NCBI RefSeq assembly: GCF_046156265.1
Contig: NZ_JAWDIR010000011.1
Coordinates: 806,001 to 870,000, forward strand
Direction of reading: 5' to 3'
Source: CAMDHY01 sp046156265
GTDB lineage: Bacteria; Pseudomonadota; Alphaproteobacteria; Rhizobiales; Segnochrobactraceae
DNA length: 64,000 bases
Part shown: positions 35,583 to 47,481 of the stretch, piece after piece
Position numbering within the stretch: position 1 is the first letter of the stretch
Layout of the letters: each line of letters begins with the position of its first letter
Notes under the pieces: model-generated
Databases searched by the model: none
Seen by the model: only the letters and a program-made list of their open reading frames with translations
What the model was told of the DNA's origin: nothing
Made by a program: the position numbers and the translations under genes

Positions 35583-36774
35583 CGCCACCACTCCGCTGAA
35601 TGTCTTCATCGTGGCCGGCGAGGAATCCGGCGACCAGCTCGGGGCCGCCCTCGTAGCGTCGCTGCGGGCGATCACGGACCGCCCGGTCGTTCTGTCGGGC
35701 GTCGGCGGCGAGCGGCTCGCGGCGGCCGGCCAGGTTTCGCTCTTTCCGCTCCAGGACATCGCCGTCATGGGGATGACGGAGGTCATCGGACGGCTGCCGA
35801 CGCTCATCGAGCGCATCCGCCAGACGGTCGAGGCCGCCGTCGTCGCGCGGCCTGACGTGGTGGTGCTGATCGACAGCCCGGACTTCACCCATCGTGTCGG
35901 GCGCCGCATCCGCAAGCTCGCGCCCGCAATCCCGATCGTCGGCTATGTCAGCCCGTCCGTCTGGGCCTGGCGGCAGGGGCGTGCGCGCAAGATGGCGGCC
36001 TTCGTCGATCGACTGCTGGCGATCCTGCCGTTCGAACCGGAGGTCCACGCCCACCTGGGCGGCCCGCCGTGCGTCTATGTCGGTCACCCGCTCCTGGAAC
36101 GCATCGGCGTGCTGCGGCCGGGTGCGGGAGAGCGGCGACCGCTGGGGGAGGGGCCGCCGCTGCTGCTCGTGCTGCCGGGCAGCCGGCGCAGCGAGGTTCG
36201 TCGCCTAATCGACGACTTCGGCGCCGCCGTCGCCGCCGTGGTGGAGCACGTGGGACCGTGCGAGGTCGTGCTGCCCGCCGTGCCGCATCTCGCCGACGAG
36301 ATCCGCCAGCGGACACGTTCGTGGCCGGTGGCGCCGGCGATCGTCGTCACCGAGGGGGAGAAGCACGCCGCCTTCCGGCGGGCGCACGCCGCACTCGCTG
36401 CATCGGGAACCGTCAGCCTGGAACTCGCGCTCGCGGGTGTGCCGATGGTCGTCGCCTACCGGCTCGACGCCATCTACCGGTCGCTGAAGCGGCTCAACCG
36501 CGTCGTACGGATCGCCCGCGTCAGCTCGATGGTGCTGCCGAACATCATCATCGGCGAGAACGCGGTGCCGGAGTACCTCGACGACGATGCCGCGTCGGCC
36601 AAGCTCGCGGCCGCACTCGCGCCGCTGCTGGCCAACAGCCCGGAGCGGGCATCGCAACTCGCGGCGTTCTCGCGCCTCGATGAAGCCATGCGGCTCCCGG
36701 ACGGCCGTCCGCCGAGCGTCAGCGCGGCGGAGGCTGTCCTCGAGGTTGCCGGGGCGAAGCCCCGGCAAGCCTGA
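35569..36774 (+). CDS. lpxB: Lipid-A-disaccharide synthase
   Basis: A 401-residue GT19 enzyme joining lipid X and UDP-diacylglucosamine. FIVAGEESGDQLGAAL at the N terminus, VGYVSPSVWAWRQGRARKM in the middle, LLVLPGSRRSEVRRL and the late AASGTVSLELALAGVPMVVAYR block are all family signatures. It is the last gene of the lipid A run and ends 13 bases from the convergent gltA. Confidence 0.96.
   Translation: MTAPDATTPLNVFIVAGEESGDQLGAALVASLRAITDRPVVLSGVGGERLAAAGQVSLFPLQDIAVMGMTEVIGRLPTLIERIRQTVEAAVVARPDVVVLIDSPDFTHRVGRRIRKLAPAIPIVGYVSPSVWAWRQGRARKMAAFVDRLLAILPFEPEVHAHLGGPPCVYVGHPLLERIGVLRPGAGERRPLGEGPPLLLVLPGSRRSEVRRLIDDFGAAVAAVVEHVGPCEVVLPAVPHLADEIRQRTRSWPVAPAIVVTEGEKHAAFRRAHAALAASGTVSLELALAGVPMVVAYRLDAIYRSLKRLNRVVRIARVSSMVLPNIIIGENAVPEYLDDDAASAKLAAALAPLLANSPERASQLAAFSRLDEAMRLPDGRPPSVSAAEAVLEVAGAKPRQA
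36748..36766. terminator. Possible bidirectional hairpin at the lpxB/gltA junction
   Basis: GCCGGGGC-GAA-GCCCCGGC forms an 8-bp stem within the last codons of lpxB, between two convergent genes. There is no T-run on either side, so intrinsic termination is doubtful. Confidence 0.3.
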
Positions 36775-36787
36775 TCTGCGGCTCTGA

Positions 36788-38080
<1,293 letters not shown>

Positions 38081-38258
38081 GTCGCTCGCCCCTTCAGAGC
38101 CGTGTCGATGAAGGTCCGTGGCTGCGAGCGTCCGAGCGTGCCGTGGGGCGCCAAGATTATTGTGTTCTTTTGAGGCTCGGTGGGAGGTGCGCGTTAGCTT
38201 GGGACCCTGAGGAGGGTGGGGTATCCCATTTGACGCACCGCCGCAAGCGCCGACGGTA

Positions 38259-39680
38259 TTACGCTGCGAGGTCGGCGATCCGCGACAGGCTCTCCTCCCG
38301 GCCTACCACCGCCAGCACGTCGAAGATGCCCGGCGAGGTCGTCCGGCCGGTCACCGCAGCACGCAACGGCTGCGCCACCTTTCCGAGCTTCAGGCCCTTC
38401 TCGTCCGCGAAGGCCCGCACCACCGCCTCCGTCGAGCCGGCGTCCCAGGCCTCCGCCGCAGCAAGCCGCTCCGCGAGGGCGGCCAGCATCGAGCGGGTGT
38501 CGGCGTCGAGCAGGTCGCTCGCCTTGGCGTCGAGGGCGAGGGGGCGCACGGCCCAGAGATAGCGGGCGTTGTCGACGAGCTCGACGAGGGTCTTGGCGCG
38601 CTCCTTCAGGCCCGGCATGGCGTCCAGCAGCTTCGCCTCCAGCGCCGGCGACCAGGCCGCCCGCAGATCGTCGGCGCCGTCGAGCCAGGGGAGGGCTGAA
38701 ACCAGCGCGGCCAGAACCTCCGCGGGCTCCGCGGCGCGGAGGTAGATGCCGTTGAGGTTCTCGAGCTTGGCATAGTCGAAGCGCGACGGCGACCGGCCGA
38801 CCGCGGCGAGGTCGAACCAGGCGACCATGTCCTCGGTCGACATCACGTCGGCGTCGCCGTGGCTCCAGCCGAGCTTGACGAGATAGTTGCGCAGCGCCGC
38901 CGGCAGATAGCCCATCGCCCGGTAGGCCTCGACGCCAAGGGCGCCATGGCGCTTCGACAGCTTGGTCCCGTCCGGCCCATGGATCAGCGGAATGTGCGCC
39001 ATCACCGGAACGCGCCAGCCCAGCGCCTGATAGAGGATCGTCTGGCGGGCACCGTTCGTCAGATGGTCGTCGCCGCGGATGATGTGGGTGACGCCCATGT
39101 CGTGGTCGTCCACCACCACCGACAGCATGTAGGTGGGCGTGCCGTCCGAGCGCAGGATGACGAAATCGTCGAGATCCTTGTTGGGGAACACGACGCGGCC
39201 CTGCACCTGGTCGTCGACGGGCGTGTCGCCGGCGAGCGGCGACTTGATGCGGATCACCGGCTTGACGGCTGCCGGCGCCTCGGACGGGTCGCGATCGCGC
39301 CAGCGGCCGTCGTAGCGCGGCGGCCGGCCCTCGGCACGGGCGAGCTCGCGCATCTCCGTCAGCTCCGCCGGCGACGCATAGCAACGGTAGGCGCTGCCGG
39401 CGGCGACGAGCCCTTCGGCGATCTCGCGGTGGCGGGCGGCGCGGGCGAACTGGAACACCGGCTCGCCGGTCCAGTCGATGCCGAGCCAGGTGAGCCCCTC
39501 GAGGATCGCCGTGATGGCAGAGTCGGTCGAGCGCTCACGGTCGGTGTCCTCGATGCGCAGCAGCATCGTGCCGCCGGTGTGGCGGGCATAGAGCCAGTTG
39601 AACAGCGCCGTGCGCGCCCCGCCGATGTGCAGGAAGCCGGTGGGCGAAGGGGCGAAGCGGGTGACGACGGGCTCGGACAT
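38259..39680 (-). CDS. gltX: Glutamate--tRNA ligase
   Basis: A 473-residue class I synthetase. The HIGH-like motif HIGG lies at about 18-21 in SPTGFLHIGGARTAL, and the KMSKS-like motif is KLSKRHG near 240. A long in-frame extension upstream of 39680 lacks family similarity, so the ATG at 39680 is taken as the start. It is divergent from comEC. Many alphaproteobacteria have two GluRS paralogues, so discrimination for tRNA-Gln is possible but not assessed. Confidence 0.95.
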   Translation of the reverse strand: MSEPVVTRFAPSPTGFLHIGGARTALFNWLYARHTGGTMLLRIEDTDRERSTDSAITAILEGLTWLGIDWTGEPVFQFARAARHREIAEGLVAAGSAYRCYASPAELTEMRELARAEGRPPRYDGRWRDRDPSEAPAAVKPVIRIKSPLAGDTPVDDQVQGRVVFPNKDLDDFVILRSDGTPTYMLSVVVDDHDMGVTHIIRGDDHLTNGARQTILYQALGWRVPVMAHIPLIHGPDGTKLSKRHGALGVEAYRAMGYLPAALRNYLVKLGWSHGDADVMSTEDMVAWFDLAAVGRSPSRFDYAKLENLNGIYLRAAEPAEVLAALVSALPWLDGADDLRAAWSPALEAKLLDAMPGLKERAKTLVELVDNARYLWAVRPLALDAKASDLLDADTRSMLAALAERLAAAEAWDAGSTEAVVRAFADEKGLKLGKVAQPLRAAVTGRTTSPGIFDVLAVVGREESLSRIADLAA

Positions 39681-40025
39681 TCGGACCTCTCGAGACCGGA
39701 GCGGCATCACGATCGCCACCGTCGCCAGGCGGGGAGCCGCAGGCCGGTTCTGGCTCGGGTGACGATCCGACGCGATGATTGCGGCGGCACGCCGGTGTCC
39801 ACCTTTCGGTGTGGCCGGCTGGTACCGTTCGGGCGCTCGTGTACCATGCGGGCGGGCCGATCCCAAGTCTGCGAAAGGAGCCTCCGGATCGTCGATCGAC
39901 GAGACGGGGTGCGCAGCCGGCGCGGCGGGATCGTTGCGCGGGGTACCAGAAAGGACCACCCCGCAATCGAACTGCGCGGGCGAGCCCCCCGGTTGCTCGC
40001 TGGCCCCTCGGGGGAGGGCGCGGCC
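39681..40025. other. Divergent intergenic region between gltX and comEC
   Basis: About 345 bases with no supported gene. An imperfect hairpin (GCCGG...CACC-TTTC-GGTG...CCGGC) lies near 39791-39824. The promoters for both genes should be here, but I could not pick out convincing -35/-10 pairs. An in-frame ATG at 39846 could extend comEC. Confidence 0.45.
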
Positions 40026-42296
40026 ATGTGGCCGGAGACCCGTGCGAGAGAGCCGCCGGCCGGCACGCGCCACCGCGCTGCTGCCGGCTTCGGCGCGCCA
40101 CCGCCGCCGCTCGCGGCACGCCTGCGCGCGACCGGCGAGGCGCTCGCCGGCTTCGCTGCCCACGACCGGGCCGCCGGCCGGGGCTTCCTCTGGGTGCCGG
40201 TCATGGTCGCCGCGGGTGTCGCCGCCTATTTCGCGCTGCCGCGGGAACCGGCGCTGTGGGCCCTCGCGGGACTGGCCCTCGCGTGCCTGCTCGCGGCCTG
40301 GCGGACGCGCGAACGGACGTTGGCGTTCCCCGCGCTGGCGCTCGCCGCCGCCCTCTGCGCCGGTGCGACCGCGGCAAAGCTCGAAGTCACGCTGGTCGCC
40401 GCCCCGACGCTCGACCGCGCCCGCACGGCCGAAGTCAACGGCTTCGTCGAGCGCGTCGAGCGCCGCACCGGCGGCCGGGCGCGCCTGACGATCCGACCGG
40501 TCACGATCGAGCGGGTGCCGGCCGCCCGCCTGCCGCGGCGCATCACCGTCACCGCCGCCGGAGCAGCGAGCCTGCTGCCGGGCGACGGCGTGTCGCTCAC
40601 CGCGCGCCTCGAGCCGCCGCGCGGTCCCGACATGCCGGGCGGCTGGAACCCCGCCCGCTCAGCCTACCTCGACGGCATTGGCGCCAGCGGCTTTGCCTAT
40701 GGGCGGCCGCAAATCATCGATCTCGGTGCCGTGCCCTGGTCGCTCGCGCCCGCGCGCGCCGTGGCGGAGGTCCGCCACACCATCGCCGAGCGCCTGCGTG
40801 CGGCGCTGCCGGGGCCGCGCGGGGAGGTCGCCGCGGCGCTTCTGGTCGGCGACCGCGGCGGAATCCCGGAGAGCATCGAGGAAGCGATGCGAGTGTCCGG
40901 CCTCGCCCACGTGCTGTCGATCTCGGGACTCCACATGGTGCTCGTTGCCGGCACCGTCTTCTGGGTGGTGCGGGCCCTGCTCGCGGCAATCCCGGCGCTC
41001 GCCCTGACGCGGCCGATCAAGGCCTGGGCGGCGGTGGTGGCCCTCATCGCGGCGACCTTCTACCTCGTCATCTCCGGGGCGGAGGTCGCGACGCAGCGCG
41101 CCTACGTGACGATGGCCGTGGCCCTCATCGCGGTCCTCGTCGACCGGCCGGCAATCTCCTTGCGCACCGTTGCTGTGGCGGCGCTGGTCGTCATGGCACT
41201 GGAGCCGAGTGCCGTGCTCGGGGCCGGGTTCCAGATGTCGTTCGCCGCAGTGATCGCGCTTGTCGCCGCCTACGAGTGGTGGGGCAGCCGGGAGCGCGGC
41301 GAGACGACGTCGCCGCGGCGCGGCACGGCGATGTGGCTGGGGCGGGCAGTTCTGTTCGGGGTGGCAGGCCTGGCCGCAACGTCGCTGATCGCCGGCCTCG
41401 CCACCGCACCGATCGCCGCCTACCACTTCCACCGCGGTGCGCCACTCGGCCTGCTCGCCAACCTCGCGGCGATGCCGGCGGTCTCGGTGCTGGTGATGCC
41501 GTTCGGCGTGCTGGCGCTGGTGCTGCTGCCGTTCGGGCTGGAGCAACTGGCCCTCTGGCCGATGGGAATCGGCCTCGGCTGGATGTTCGCCGTCGCCGAG
41601 ACGACGACCGCCTGGACGGGCGACAGCGCGATGATCGGCCGGGTGCCGCTCGTCGCCGTCCTGCTCATGGTGGCGGCGCTGCTGTGGGTGGCGATCTCGC
41701 TAGCGCCGTGGCGGCGGCTTGCGGTGCTGCCGCTGCTGGCGGGTCTCGCCCTGGCGACGACCGGCGCCCGCCCGGATCTGCTGGTTTCAGGCGATGGCCG
41801 CGCTGTCGCGGCGCGGGGGCCGGACGGCAGGCTCGCCGTCGTCGCCGCCGACAGGTCCGCCTACACCGTCCGCGCCTGGCTCGCCGCCGATGCCGACCCC
41901 CGAGACGCCAAGGCCACCACCGCCCCACCCACCCGCTGCGACGATCTCGGGTGCGTGCTGCCGCTCGGGGACGGCGATCTCACGGTCGCCGTCGTGACGA
42001 GGGGCGTTGCCCTCGTCGAGGACTGTCGGTCCGCCACCGTCGTGGTGGCGCCGGTGCCGCGGCCCGCCGGCTGTCTTGGCCCCCAGCTCTATATCGACCG
42101 TTCGACGCTCGCCCGGACCGGTGCCATCGCGGTGATGCTCGACGCCGCCGTGCCCGGCGGTCTCAGCGACCCCGTCACGGCCGGCACCAACGGGCGACCG
42201 TGGTCGCGGACCGGCGATGCCGTTGGAGAGAACCCCTCGGCGCCGCGGCACCGCGAGGTGACGGCCGCCGCGCGAGGCGGCGGCGAGGATCAGTAG
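40026..42296 (+). CDS. comEC: ComEC/Rec2 family DNA-transport-like protein
   Basis: A 756-residue membrane protein. An N-terminal pair of helices precedes an OB-like DUF4131 domain at about 105-235. The competence core contains LLVGDRGGIPESIEEAMRVSG and HVLSISGLHMVLVAG, followed by several membrane helices. The C-terminal region is short and I see no HxHxDH metallo-beta-lactamase motif, so the nuclease domain looks degenerate. ComEC forms the inner-membrane channel for DNA uptake, but its role in this order is rarely tested. The ATG at 40026 follows GGGGGAGGGCG. The stop overlaps lexA by seven bases, tail to tail. Confidence 0.9.
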   Translation: MWPETRAREPPAGTRHRAAAGFGAPPPPLAARLRATGEALAGFAAHDRAAGRGFLWVPVMVAAGVAAYFALPREPALWALAGLALACLLAAWRTRERTLAFPALALAAALCAGATAAKLEVTLVAAPTLDRARTAEVNGFVERVERRTGGRARLTIRPVTIERVPAARLPRRITVTAAGAASLLPGDGVSLTARLEPPRGPDMPGGWNPARSAYLDGIGASGFAYGRPQIIDLGAVPWSLAPARAVAEVRHTIAERLRAALPGPRGEVAAALLVGDRGGIPESIEEAMRVSGLAHVLSISGLHMVLVAGTVFWVVRALLAAIPALALTRPIKAWAAVVALIAATFYLVISGAEVATQRAYVTMAVALIAVLVDRPAISLRTVAVAALVVMALEPSAVLGAGFQMSFAAVIALVAAYEWWGSRERGETTSPRRGTAMWLGRAVLFGVAGLAATSLIAGLATAPIAAYHFHRGAPLGLLANLAAMPAVSVLVMPFGVLALVLLPFGLEQLALWPMGIGLGWMFAVAETTTAWTGDSAMIGRVPLVAVLLMVAALLWVAISLAPWRRLAVLPLLAGLALATTGARPDLLVSGDGRAVAARGPDGRLAVVAADRSAYTVRAWLAADADPRDAKATTAPPTRCDDLGCVLPLGDGDLTVAVVTRGVALVEDCRSATVVVAPVPRPAGCLGPQLYIDRSTLARTGAIAVMLDAAVPGGLSDPVTAGTNGRPWSRTGDAVGENPSAPRHREVTAAARGGGEDQ

Positions 42297-43006
42297 CGGC
42301 GCAGCAGTGCCACCAGCCGGCCCTGGATGCGGATGCGGTCGGGCCCGAAGATGCGCGTCTCGTAGGCCGGGTTGGCGGCCTCGAGCGCGATCGAGGCGCC
42401 CTTGCGGCGCAGCCGCTTCAGCGTCGCCTCCTCGTCGTCGACCAGTGCCACGACGATGTCGCCGGTCGTCGCCGCGTCGGTGCGCCGGATCACCACGGTG
42501 TCGCCATCGAAGATGCCGGCCTCGACCATCGAATCGCCGCGCACCTCGAGGGCGAAGTGCTCGCCGGCGCCGGCGAGTTCCACCGGCACGGTGATCGAAT
42601 GGGTGTGGGTCTGAATGGCCTCGATCGGCACACCGGCGGCGATGCGGCCCATCACCGGGATGCTGACGCCGCCCGCCGTCTCGCCCGCTGCCGCCGGGCG
42701 TGGCTCGGCCGGGCGGATGCGCGGCCCGTCGCCGTCGATGACGCTCGGGGTGAAGCCACGGGCCCGTGTCGAAGCCGGTCCACTGGCGACCGATTCGGGC
42801 AGCCGGATCACCTCGAGCGCCCGCGCCCGGTTCGGCAGCCGGCGCAGGAAGCCACGCTCTTCCAGAGCCGTGATCAGCCGGTGGATGCCCGACTTCGAAC
42901 GCAGGTCGAGCGCGTCCTTCATCTCCTCGAACGAGGGCGGCACGCCGCTCTCCTTGAGGCGCTCGTGGATGAACATCAGCAGCTCGTACTGCTTGCGTGT
43001 GAGCAT
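42290..43006 (-). CDS. lexA: LexA SOS-response repressor
   Basis: A 238-residue repressor-protease. The N-terminal winged helix (MLTRKQYELLMFI...) ends near residue 70. The autocleavage site is Ala124-Gly125 in RIAAGV; the catalytic dyad is Ser159 in RGDSM and Lys197 in TLKRLRRKG. The linker (about 70-112) is longer than in E. coli, as in other alphaproteobacteria. The ATG at 43006 matches the family start. A LexA box lies in its own promoter at 43078-43092, so autoregulation is expected. Confidence 0.97.
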   Translation of the reverse strand: MLTRKQYELLMFIHERLKESGVPPSFEEMKDALDLRSKSGIHRLITALEERGFLRRLPNRARALEVIRLPESVASGPASTRARGFTPSVIDGDGPRIRPAEPRPAAAGETAGGVSIPVMGRIAAGVPIEAIQTHTHSITVPVELAGAGEHFALEVRGDSMVEAGIFDGDTVVIRRTDAATTGDIVVALVDDEEATLKRLRRKGASIALEAANPAYETRIFGPDRIRIQGRLVALLRRY

Positions 43007-43068
43007 CGTCGTCTCCCGCGCCCCCTCGTCGGTACCGCGACCTCGAATCGCGTACAAATCACGAACAC

Positions 43069-43097
43069 AAGCTATCCGTTCTAGTTGTGTTCCTCAA
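43069..43097 (-). promoter_or_regulatory. lexA promoter with embedded SOS box
   Basis: On the minus strand TTGAGG (43097-43092), a 17-base spacer and TAGCTT (43074-43069) form a promoter. GAAC-ACAACTA-GAAC (43092-43078), an exact alphaproteobacterial LexA box (GTTC-N7-GTTC on the plus strand), fills the spacer. Bound LexA would block RNA polymerase directly. The box could also affect the divergent gene at 43233. Confidence 0.85.
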
Positions 43098-43232
43098 GGG
43101 TGAATATTCGGTTGCCGCAGCGCCAAGCCCATGCCGCTGTTGCCGAAGCACCGTCCGTGGTTGCGGGCGGCGCGCTGCCGGGACTAGCCTGCCCGTCCGC
43201 GGCCCCGAGCGTCGGCGGCAGGAGAACACGCC

Positions 43233-43808
43233 ATGGCCAAGCAGTTCGCCGAAATCGGCAAGCAGCACCGCGACTTCATCGAGCGGCAGCGCATCTTCTT
43301 CACCGCCTCGGCGGCGCGGGGAAGCCGCATCAACCTGTCGCCGAAGGACGCGGCGTCGCTGCGTGTGCTCGGACCGAACCGGGTCGCCTATCTCGACTGC
43401 ACCGGCAGCGGCAACGAGACGTCGGCCCACATGCTCGCCGACGGCCGCCTGACGATCATGCTGTGCGCCTTCGAGGGGCCGCCGCTGATCATGCGCCTCT
43501 ACGGTGCCGGCGAGGTCCTGCGCCGCGGCACGGCGGGTTATGATGACCTCCTTGCCGGCGCGTTCGACGGCCGCGAGCCGGTGGGCGCGCGCCAGATCGT
43601 CGTGCTGTCCGTCGATCTCGTCCAAACCTCGTGCGGCTTCGGCGTGCCGCTGTTCGACTATGTCGACGAGCGTCCGTCATTGACCCGCTGGGCCGAGGCG
43701 AAGGGCGAGGAGGGCCTCGAGGCCTACCGCCGCGCCGAAAACACCGTCAGCATCGATGGCTTGCCCACCGGCTGGCCCTCGGACGAGGTGGCGGTTCCGG
43801 CCGAGTGA
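43233..43808 (+). CDS. Pyridoxamine 5'-phosphate oxidase-like FMN-binding protein
   Basis: A 191-residue split-barrel protein of the PPOX family. RVAYLDCTGSGNETSAHMLADGRLTIM forms the flavin-binding beta strands in two parts. The second half has VVLSVDLVQTSCGFGVPLFDY, typical of the small standalone subgroup. A true PNP oxidase would show further substrate residues that I do not see, so the reaction is unknown; heme or flavin redox roles occur in the family. It is divergent from lexA, and its stop is one base from the convergent tRNA-Leu gene. Confidence 0.88.
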   Translation: MAKQFAEIGKQHRDFIERQRIFFTASAARGSRINLSPKDAASLRVLGPNRVAYLDCTGSGNETSAHMLADGRLTIMLCAFEGPPLIMRLYGAGEVLRRGTAGYDDLLAGAFDGREPVGARQIVVLSVDLVQTSCGFGVPLFDYVDERPSLTRWAEAKGEEGLEAYRRAENTVSIDGLPTGWPSDEVAVPAE

Positions 43809-43809
43809 G

Positions 43810-43896
43810 TGGTGCGGACGGCGGGGGTCGAACCCGCACGGAGCAAGCCCCGAGGGATTTTAAGTCCCTTGCGTCTACCGGTTTCGCCACGTCCGC
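43810..43896 (-). tRNA. tRNA-Leu (anticodon TAA)
   Basis: The minus strand folds as a class II tRNA: acceptor GCGGACG, anticodon loop CTTAAAA giving TAA, a long variable arm (CGGGGCTTGCTCCG) and T arm GCGGG-TTCGACC-CCCGC. CCA is encoded at 43812-43810. Confidence 0.96.
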
Positions 43897-43992
43897 AGCC
43901 GGGGAGGGCACCTTGGCAAGGTGCGCCCGGGCAGCGCGCACATTAGGGGCTGGGTGCGGCCGCCGACAACCGTGAACCTCAGCCGCTGCCGC

Positions 43993-44850
43993 TCAGGCTG
44001 CCTTCGGCACCGTCTCGGCACAGAAGCGGACGAGCGCCGCGGCGAGGTCGGTGGCGGCCGAACCGGCGTCCTTGCGCACCATCAGGGCGAGTTCCGTCGC
44101 GGGCACGTCGGGCATGCCGTCGGCGCGGCCGAGCACGCGGTGGCCGGCACGCACGGCCCGCTCCTCCAAGAGCGCCACGCCGAGGCCGCCGGCGATCGCC
44201 ACCTGGATGCCCATCAGGTTCGGGCTCTCGTAGGCGATCCGCCAGTCGCGCCCCGAGCGCTCCAGCGCGTGGACGGCGCGCGTGCGGTAGACGCAGCCGT
44301 GGGGGAAGGCGACGAGCGGCAGCGGGTCGACGGGCAGCGGGTGGTCGGCGCTGGCGATCCAGACGAGCCGCTCCGCCCAGACGGCGAGCGCCGGACCGGC
44401 GCCGGGATCGCGCTTTGCCAGCACCACGTCGTACTCGTCCGCCTCGAGCCCCGCGACGAGGTCGACCGAGAGCGCGCAGCGCACTGACAGGCGACAGCCC
44501 GGTCGGGCTCGCGAGAACGCCGCCACCGCGTCCGTCAGCGGCTCGACGGCGAAGTCGTCGGGCACGCCGAGCCGCACCACCTCGACGCGCGGCTCGCGAC
44601 CGACGGCGGCGCGGGCCTCGGCGGCGAGCGACAACAGCCGGCGCGCGTAGCCGATCAGGCGCTCGCCGTCCTCGGTCAGGCGCACGGCGCGCCCCTCGCG
44701 GTGGAACAGCGGCCGACCCACCGCCTCCTCGAGCCGGCGGATCTGCTGGCTGACGGTGGATTGCGTCCGGTGCACCCGCTCGCCGGCCCGTGTGAAGCCG
44801 CCGGAGTCGACGACCGAGACGAAGGAGCGCAGAAGATCGAGATCGAGCAC
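43993..44850 (-). CDS. LysR family transcriptional regulator
   Basis: A 285-residue LTTR. The N-terminal helix-turn-helix is DSGGFTRAGERVHRTQSTVSQQIRRLEE with the HTH at about 17-46; the rest is a periplasmic-binding-like effector domain with VEVVRLGVPDDFAVEPL opening it. It is divergent from a DMT exporter across 82 bases that hold an ATTG-N7-CAAT LTTR box, so it probably controls that gene and itself. The effector is not predictable. Confidence 0.94.
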   Translation of the reverse strand: MLDLDLLRSFVSVVDSGGFTRAGERVHRTQSTVSQQIRRLEEAVGRPLFHREGRAVRLTEDGERLIGYARRLLSLAAEARAAVGREPRVEVVRLGVPDDFAVEPLTDAVAAFSRARPGCRLSVRCALSVDLVAGLEADEYDVVLAKRDPGAGPALAVWAERLVWIASADHPLPVDPLPLVAFPHGCVYRTRAVHALERSGRDWRIAYESPNLMGIQVAIAGGLGVALLEERAVRAGHRVLGRADGMPDVPATELALMVRKDAGSAATDLAAALVRFCAETVPKAA

Positions 44851-44891
44851 GATGGCCTCCCATTCGGGACGCCACTAGATTAGATCGAAAC

Positions 44892-44906
44892 ATTGAATTT
44901 CCCAAT
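44892..44906. promoter_or_regulatory. LysR-type operator (T-N11-A dyad)
   Basis: ATTG-AATTTCC-CAAT is a 15-base dyad with the T-N11-A core, in the middle of the 82-base gap between the divergent LysR and DMT genes, exactly where an LTTR recognition site belongs. Confidence 0.6.
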
Positions 44907-44932
44907 AGGAGGCGAGGCGCCTACGGTTCGGA

Positions 44933-46030
44933 ATGCTCGTTCCAGCAGCCTCCGAATCCTCGATCCTGGGCGTTGTCGCGATGTCGTCTCTCTTGGACGC
45001 GGGGGCTGCCGCCGGCGCGAGCCGACCGACGGTCCCGCCATCTCCTGTCTCGTGCCCCGCGGTGCCCTCTGTGACGATCTCCAGCCCCGTCCCGCGATCC
45101 GTCGCCGCTGCCGCCCGCGGCCCCTCCCGCCTCGTCATGACGGCGCTGATCGCGCTTTTCTGCGTGCTGTGGAGTTCGGCCTTCGCCGCGGCCAAGATCG
45201 CGCTGGTCGACTGCCCGCCGCTGACGCTGCTCACCGTCCGCTTCCTCGTTGCCGGGGCGCTGATGGTCGCCGTCGCCTGGGCGCTGGCCGGCCGGCCGCG
45301 GCTGACGCGGCGGGACGTGGTCTCGCTCGCCATCCTCGGCGCCCTCAACAACGCCGTCTATCTCGGCCTGAGCTGGACCGGCCTCACTACCGTCACCTCG
45401 GCCTTTGCCGCCGTCATCATCAGCGCCGGTCCGCTGCTCGTCGCGGCGTTCGCCTGGCCGGTGCTCGGCGAGCGGCTGACGGTGGTGAAGGTTGTCGGCC
45501 TGCTGCTCGGCCTCGCCGGCGTGGCGCTGGTGCTGCGCTCGCGGCTGATGGGAAGCGCGGGCATCGGTGGCGAGGACCCGCTGGGCACCCTGCTGGTTGT
45601 GCTCGGCCTCTTCTCGCTCGTCGCCGGCACGCTCGCCTACAAGAAGCTCGCGCCGGGCGGCGGGCTGTGGGTCGGCAACGGGCTGCAGTGCCTGTTCGGT
45701 GGCCTGATGACCCTGCCGGCCGCGCTGCTGCTCGACGACTGGTCGACGGTGCGGCTGACGCCCGGACTGGTCGGTGGCTTCCTGTGGCTGGTGCTCGCCG
45801 TTTCGGTCGGCTGCTACGCGGTGTGGTTCTTCCTGCTCGGCCGCAGCTCGGCGACGAGCGCCAGCGCGCTGCAATTCCTGACGCCGCCGCTCGGCCTGCT
45901 GTTCGGCTGGCTGATTCTCGCCGAGCCGGTGGTGCCGCTTGATCTCCTCGGCATCGTGCCGATCGCCGCCGGCATCTGGCTGGTCACCCGCGGCTGGCCG
46001 CGCCGCGCCGCGGCGAAGCCGGAGACGTGA
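44933..46030 (+). CDS. EamA/DMT-family transporter
   Basis: A 365-residue inner-membrane protein with ten hydrophobic segments arranged as two EamA repeats (about 68-200 and 225-355). The first repeat opens LWSSAFAAAKIAL and ends GVALVL. The first 65 or so residues are Pro/Ser/Ala-rich and unlike family members, so the true start may be the ATG at 45137. No start has a strong ribosome binding site. It probably exports a small metabolite such as an amino acid. Divergent LysR control is likely. Confidence 0.88.
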   Translation: MLVPAASESSILGVVAMSSLLDAGAAAGASRPTVPPSPVSCPAVPSVTISSPVPRSVAAAARGPSRLVMTALIALFCVLWSSAFAAAKIALVDCPPLTLLTVRFLVAGALMVAVAWALAGRPRLTRRDVVSLAILGALNNAVYLGLSWTGLTTVTSAFAAVIISAGPLLVAAFAWPVLGERLTVVKVVGLLLGLAGVALVLRSRLMGSAGIGGEDPLGTLLVVLGLFSLVAGTLAYKKLAPGGGLWVGNGLQCLFGGLMTLPAALLLDDWSTVRLTPGLVGGFLWLVLAVSVGCYAVWFFLLGRSSATSASALQFLTPPLGLLFGWLILAEPVVPLDLLGIVPIAAGIWLVTRGWPRRAAAKPET

Positions 46031-46037
46031 GCCGGCC

Positions 46038-47465
<1,428 letters not shown>

Positions 47466-47481
47466 CGTTCGTCCCGTATCC

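Noticed and set aside
39791..39824. A riboswitch in the gltX/comEC gap
   Set aside because: Only an imperfect hairpin is visible and no conserved aptamer blocks match a known class.
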